From the NCBI GenBank assembly GCA_023300065.1, contig JALZWJ010000258.1:1-10091 (forward strand): 10,091 nucleotides of DNA. The letters are read 5' to 3'. The DNA comes from Akkermansiaceae bacterium. Its GTDB lineage: Bacteria; Verrucomicrobiota; Verrucomicrobiia; Verrucomicrobiales; Akkermansiaceae. The position numbers and the translations under genes are program-made. The notes under the pieces are model-generated. The model did no database searches. It worked only from the letters and a program-made list of their open reading frames with translations, and was not told where the DNA came from. Each line of letters starts with the position of its first letter. The stretch's first letter is position 1. This document shows, in pieces, positions 6,807 to 10,091 of the stretch.

Positions 6807-6840
6807 GCTTCGTGACCAGAGGGCCACGAAGCGCTTTTTT
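6807..6840 (+). terminator. Rho-independent terminator of the selenoprotein gene
   Basis: Perfect 8-bp stem gcttcgtg (6807-6814) with cacgaagc (6825-6832). Two further C-G pairs form inside the 10-nt loop after one mismatch. A gc dinucleotide and a run of six T (6835-6840) follow. It lies 129 nt after the upstream stop codon and 28 nt before the ATG of the next gene, so the channel gene needs either read-through or a promoter overlapping this short stretch. Confidence 0.8.
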
Positions 6841-6861
6841 CACTTTCCACTTTCCACTTTC
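6841..6861 (+). repeat. Three perfect tandem copies of cactttc
   Basis: The 7-nt unit cactttc occurs three times in a row (6841-6847, 6848-6854, 6855-6861), directly after the terminator T run and ending 7 nt before the ATG at 6869. It occupies the place where a ribosome binding site would be expected and contains no Shine-Dalgarno-like sequence. Confidence 0.85.
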
Positions 6862-6868
6862 CCCAATC

Positions 6869-8251
6869 ATGCCTGAAGAATCGACCACCGTAGAACCAGA
6901 GCTCATACCCGTGCCCGAGCTGGAACCAGAGCTGGAACTCAGCCCACAAATCATCATCGAGCAAACCGAGGCGATCGATTCCAGCATGTCAGATCTTGCT
7001 CAGAATCTTTCCGGCTGGATCGGCAACCAACATTGGGTTCCTGATTCTCTGAATCATTCCCTTGCGGTGCTCACTCTGTTCCTAGGAATGCTGGCGGTCT
7101 CGGCCGCGATCTACCTCGTTTTCCGGCCTCTCGTGCTGCGCTGGGTAAAGCGCCTCGTCGGTCAAAGTAATGCCACATGGGATAATGAACTGATGGGGCA
7201 CGGGGTCTTTCGCTGGCTCACTCATCTCCTCCCCGGCGTCTTTATTTTTCTTGTCACGCCGGGGCTTTTTGAATCAACCCCGACCTTAGAAAAAGTCCTG
7301 CGGACCTCATCGGCGCTCTACATTCTCATCTCCCTTTACTTTATTTTTGATTCGGTGGTGAATGCGCTCCAGGCCATTTATTCCGCCACCCCTTCTGGGA
7401 GGAAGATCAATATCACCACCTTCGCGCAAGTCGCCAAGTTGCTGGCCGCACTGGTTGTCATCGTCCTTTCTCTTGCGGTGATTCTGGGCAAGTCCCCGCT
7501 CGTTCTTCTCGGCGGATTTGGAGTCTTCGCCTCTGTGCTGATGTTGGTTTTCAAGGATGTCATCCTCGGCTTCATCGCCGGCATTCAGCTGGCCACGAAC
7601 CGGATGCTAGCACTGGGCGACTGGCTAGAGATGCCCAGCTATCAGGCAGATGGAAATGTGGAACTGATCGGCCTGACCACCGTGAAGGTCCGGAACTGGG
7701 ATAAAACGGTCACCACCATTCCCACCTATGCTCTGATTAGCGATTCCTTTAAAAACTGGCGCGGGATGTCCGAAAGTAGCGGACGCCGGATTAAACGAAA
7801 TTTCCAAATTGATACGAATTCGATCCGTCTTTGCGACGAGCAGATGCTCGAAGGGTTCCGAGAGATCGAGCACATCTCGGCATACCTCGATGCCAAAGAA
7901 AAGGAAGTCGAGCAGGCCAATTCTAAAATCGACAACTCCCGTCTCAGTAACCGGGTGAACGGGAGACGGCTCACTAATCTCGGGACCTTTCGCGCCTACA
8001 TTGAGGCGTATCTCAAGGCCCACCCAGACATCAATCAGAAGATGACTCTGCTGGTCCGCCAACTTGCCACCGAGGGGCGCGGCCTGCCGATCGAGATCTA
8101 CTGCTTCAGCGCAAATAAGGAATGGAATGCCTACGAGAGCATCCAGGCCGATATCTTCGACCACCTTTACGCGGTGGCCTCAGAGTTCGGCCTCAGAATC
8201 TTCCAAGAGCCGACCGGGTATGATTGCCGGGAAGTAGTATCGCCGAAATAA
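6869..8251 (+). CDS. MscS-family mechanosensitive channel, YbdG-like
   Basis: From ATG 6869 the protein has 460 residues. I prefer this to a TTG at 6776, because the extra 31 residues would be encoded by the terminator hairpin and the cactttc repeats. The N-terminal 40 residues are rich in Glu and Pro (PELIPVPELEPELELSP). Membrane segments lie at about 64-85, 119-135, 148-166 and 188-208. The MscS pore helix and beta domain follow (PLVLLGGFGVFASVL at 210, then GDWLEMP at 250-256). The C-terminal half carries the YbdG-type blocks GRRIKRNFQIDTNSIR, RLTNLGTFRAYIEAYL, LPIEIYCFSANKEW and IQADIFDHLYAVASEFGLRIFQ. YbdG-type channels of the inner membrane open on hypo-osmotic shock and protect against turgor. 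No strong ribosome binding site is visible. Downstream it converges on transketolase across a shared terminator. Confidence 0.9.
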   Translation: MPEESTTVEPELIPVPELEPELELSPQIIIEQTEAIDSSMSDLAQNLSGWIGNQHWVPDSLNHSLAVLTLFLGMLAVSAAIYLVFRPLVLRWVKRLVGQSNATWDNELMGHGVFRWLTHLLPGVFIFLVTPGLFESTPTLEKVLRTSSALYILISLYFIFDSVVNALQAIYSATPSGRKINITTFAQVAKLLAALVVIVLSLAVILGKSPLVLLGGFGVFASVLMLVFKDVILGFIAGIQLATNRMLALGDWLEMPSYQADGNVELIGLTTVKVRNWDKTVTTIPTYALISDSFKNWRGMSESSGRRIKRNFQIDTNSIRLCDEQMLEGFREIEHISAYLDAKEKEVEQANSKIDNSRLSNRVNGRRLTNLGTFRAYIEAYLKAHPDINQKMTLLVRQLATEGRGLPIEIYCFSANKEWNAYESIQADIFDHLYAVASEFGLRIFQEPTGYDCREVVSPK

Positions 8252-8263
8252 CCAGCCACAAAA

Positions 8264-8297
8264 AAAAGCCCCCACTCGAAAACGAGTGGAGGCTTTT
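8264..8297. terminator. Bidirectional terminator between convergent genes
   Basis: Stem agcccccactcg (8267-8278) pairs with cgagtggaggct (8283-8294), 11 of 12 matched, around an aaaa loop. An A run on the left (8260-8267) and a T run on the right (8294-8297) give a U-tract on either strand. It sits 13 nt past the channel stop codon and 19 nt past the transketolase stop codon, so it can serve both. Confidence 0.88.
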
Positions 8298-8315
8298 GAA
8301 AATAGAATCGCGCGA

Positions 8316-10091
8316 TTAGCTGAGCGCTTTCACGAGGCTCGCTGGGTTGATTCCCAACTCGTCCATCACGACATTTCCGGGAGCGGAGATGCCGAAGCGG
8401 TCGATCCCGACCACGCTGCCTTCAAGGCCGACATACTTATACCAGAGTCCACTCACGCCCGCTTCGATCGCGGCACGCTTGGTGCAGGATGCTGGGAGAA
8501 CTTCTTCTTTATAAGCAGCGGACTGACGGTCAAAGCGCTCCAGACACGGGGCAGAAACCACGCGGGCTCCGGCTCCGATTTCCTTAGCGGCAGTGAGGGC
8601 GGCTTCCACTTCAGAACCGGTCGCAAGGATGATGCACTCCAGTGCGCCTTCTTCCTTCTTCAGGATGTAAGCACCTTTGGCAACTCCATCACGGCGAGTC
8701 TGCGCGGACGCGTAGTCGTTGAGTGAGAGAACCTTTTGACGGCTCAGGATCAGGGCAGTCGGTCCATCGAGACGCTCCATGGAACAGATCCAGGCACCGG
8801 CCACTTCTTCCTGATCACCCGGGCGGATGACGTCGACATTTGGAATGACGCGCAGGCCACTGACGGTCTCCACCGGCTGGTGGGTTGGGCCGTCTTCACC
8901 GACTCCGACGGAATCGTGCGTGAAGATGTAAGTGACGGGGAGCTTGGCCAAACCGGCGATCCGGATCGCGGGGCGGAGGTAGTCCGCGAAGACACAGAAG
9001 GTCGCGCCGCTGATGCGGAAGAGGCCATCGTATGCCACGCCATTGCAAATCGCGCCCATGCCGTGCTCACGAATTCCGAACCAGATGTTACGTCCAGTTG
9101 GATTCGCCGCGGAGTAGTCGCCCTGCTCCTTGAGGTAGTTTTTGGTCGAGCCGTAGAGGTCAGCCGATCCGGTAATGACGGAAGGCATCGCCTTAGCGAC
9201 AGCGTTGATGACAACCCCACCTGCACCACGAGTGGCATCGGCGTAGTCAGCAGCGAACTCAGGAATCTGCTCGGAGAGATTAGTCGGCACCACCTTAGCG
9301 ACGGAGTCTTCTAACTCGCTCGCCAAGTCTGCATTCGCAGCAGCCCAGGCATCGTAAGTGGCTTGCCACTCGTTGAAGGCTGTGACCTTCGCCTCTGTTT
9401 GTGCGGTGAAGTAAGCCTTAGTCTCGTCTGACACATAGAAGGTCTGGTCAGGAAGTCCGAGTCCCTTGCGGGCTTCTTCGGAGAAATTCGCGCCACCTTC
9501 TCCGTGAGCGGAAGCAGTGCCAGCGACTTGTGGGATGCCACGGCCGATCTCGGTCTTAGCGATGATGATGGAAGGCTTTCCGCTGCTCGCTTTGGCGGCA
9601 TTGAAAGCATCGAGGAAGGCATTCATGTCGTGACCGTCGACCGTCACCGCATTCCAACCGAGAGACTCGAAGTATTTTTCAGAATCCCAGCACTGAGTCA
9701 CGTCAGCCATCGCATCGAGCGTGACGTCGTTTGAATCATAAATGAGGACGAGGTTATCCAACTTGTTTTGACCGGCAAAGGCGATGGCCTCCTGCGCGAC
9801 ACCTTCCTGAAGACATCCATCACCCGCGAGGGCGACCACGTGGTGGTCGAAGATGGTGTGATCAGCGGTATTGAAACGGGCTGCCGCACGCTTTCCGGAG
9901 AGAGCATAACCGACGGCATTGCCCACGCCTTGACCGAGGGGGCCAGTGGTAGCCTCCACGCCTTCGGTCTCATCAAACTCAGGGTGACCCGGAGTGATGG
10001 AGTGGAGCTTACGGAAGTCCGCGACATCCTGGCCGGTGACCTTGAATCCAGCGAGGTGGAGCCAGCTGTAGATAAACATCGATCCGTGACC
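8316..10091 (-). CDS. tkt: Transketolase, N-terminal part beyond the window
   Basis: 591 residues are visible. The reading frame runs off the right edge: GHGS is encoded by 10080-10091 directly before the Met at 10077-10079, matching the family's GHGSM-x-IY block. That Met is therefore internal, and roughly 70 residues are missing compared with a typical 660-residue enzyme. Features (visible numbering): [11 protein letters not shown] near 29-39; GPLGQG at 50-55; the thiamine diphosphate/metal motif GDGCLQEG to YDSND at 90-121; the catalytic Glu in [10 protein letters not shown] at 342; [16 protein letters not shown] at 393-408; and DRFGISAPG near 564-572 at the C terminus. The enzyme transfers two-carbon ketol units between sugar phosphates in the non-oxidative pentose phosphate pathway, in the cytoplasm. 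All blocks are intact. Its codon use is balanced, unlike the C-heavy sulfatase. It ends at a terminator shared with the channel gene. Confidence 0.96.
   Translation of the reverse strand, partial: GHGSMFIYSWLHLAGFKVTGQDVADFRKLHSITPGHPEFDETEGVEATTGPLGQGVGNAVGYALSGKRAAARFNTADHTIFDHHVVALAGDGCLQEGVAQEAIAFAGQNKLDNLVLIYDSNDVTLDAMADVTQCWDSEKYFESLGWNAVTVDGHDMNAFLDAFNAAKASSGKPSIIIAKTEIGRGIPQVAGTASAHGEGGANFSEEARKGLGLPDQTFYVSDETKAYFTAQTEAKVTAFNEWQATYDAWAAANADLASELEDSVAKVVPTNLSEQIPEFAADYADATRGAGGVVINAVAKAMPSVITGSADLYGSTKNYLKEQGDYSAANPTGRNIWFGIREHGMGAICNGVAYDGLFRISGATFCVFADYLRPAIRIAGLAKLPVTYIFTHDSVGVGEDGPTHQPVETVSGLRVIPNVDVIRPGDQEEVAGAWICSMERLDGPTALILSRQKVLSLNDYASAQTRRDGVAKGAYILKKEEGALECIILATGSEVEAALTAAKEIGAGARVVSAPCLERFDRQSAAYKEEVLPASCTKRAAIEAGVSGLWYKYVGLEGSVVGIDRFGISAPGNVVMDELGINPASLVKALS

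Noticed and set aside
6776..6868. N-terminal extension of the channel from TTG 6776, which has an agga-like sequence before it
   Set aside because: The 31 added residues would be encoded by the terminator stem, its T run and the cactttc repeats, and look unlike any family N terminus.
7625..8164. 179-codon open frame antisense to the channel gene
   Set aside because: It lies wholly inside a well-supported MscS-family coding region and shows no recognisable motif.
8736..9314. 192-codon open frame antisense to transketolase
   Set aside because: Transketolase motifs on the minus strand are intact throughout; this frame has no motif.

Overview
The window looks like chromosomal DNA of a PVC-group bacterium, most likely Verrucomicrobiota. 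This is an inference from the gene set: a formylglycine sulfatase, a secreted C25 peptidase, a membrane protein starting with an NPYETP-type leader, and a Trx/PDZ protein of a type I associate with Verrucomicrobiota and Planctomycetota. No rRNA, tRNA, CRISPR array, transposase or phage gene was found.

Layout. Bases 1-390 are A/C-rich low-complexity DNA with no convincing gene. A DUF4130 (TIGR03915-type) DNA-repair-associated gene follows (+ strand, to 1245). Its domain reads in frame from about 508, but the first usable start codon is at 682, so its 5' end is broken, truncated or mis-assembled. Two REP-like inverted repeats (1234-1330 and 1369-1427) separate it from two minus-strand genes: a secreted C25 (gingipain-type) cysteine peptidase with a heptad-repeat stalk (1458-2834) and, upstream of it, a small DUF5362-like membrane protein (2941-3402). 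A secreted type I sulfatase (3505-5013, +) diverges from that pair.

The main discovery is at 5301-6677 (+). Read conventionally, it is a 59-codon ORF ending in TGA and a separate downstream ORF whose first start is a GTG at 5520. Both halves are in the same frame, separated only by two TGA codons (5478-5480 and 5487-5489). These fall at the first two positions of a C-x-x-C-x-x-C-like motif right after the first strand of a thioredoxin-like domain, giving Sec-E-T-Sec-T-D-C. A hairpin with a GGU-start loop lies just downstream, as expected for a bacterial SECIS. The best reading is one 458-residue exported selenoprotein: signal peptide, Trx-like domain with UxxUxxC, c-type heme motif CVHCH, two PDZ-like domains and a Gly/Met/Arg-rich tail. 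Conventional gene calling would cut off the signal peptide and active site.

After a terminator and a 3 x 7-nt leader repeat comes a YbdG-like MscS-family channel (6869-8251, +). It converges on transketolase (8316 to beyond 10091, -) across a bidirectional terminator. The genes do not form one pathway. The exported proteins (peptidase, sulfatase, selenoprotein) suggest an envelope and polymer-degrading lifestyle, while transketolase and the channel are housekeeping. In the lines I counted, the left half of the + strand is strongly C over G regardless of gene direction, and this weakens after about 5 kb.
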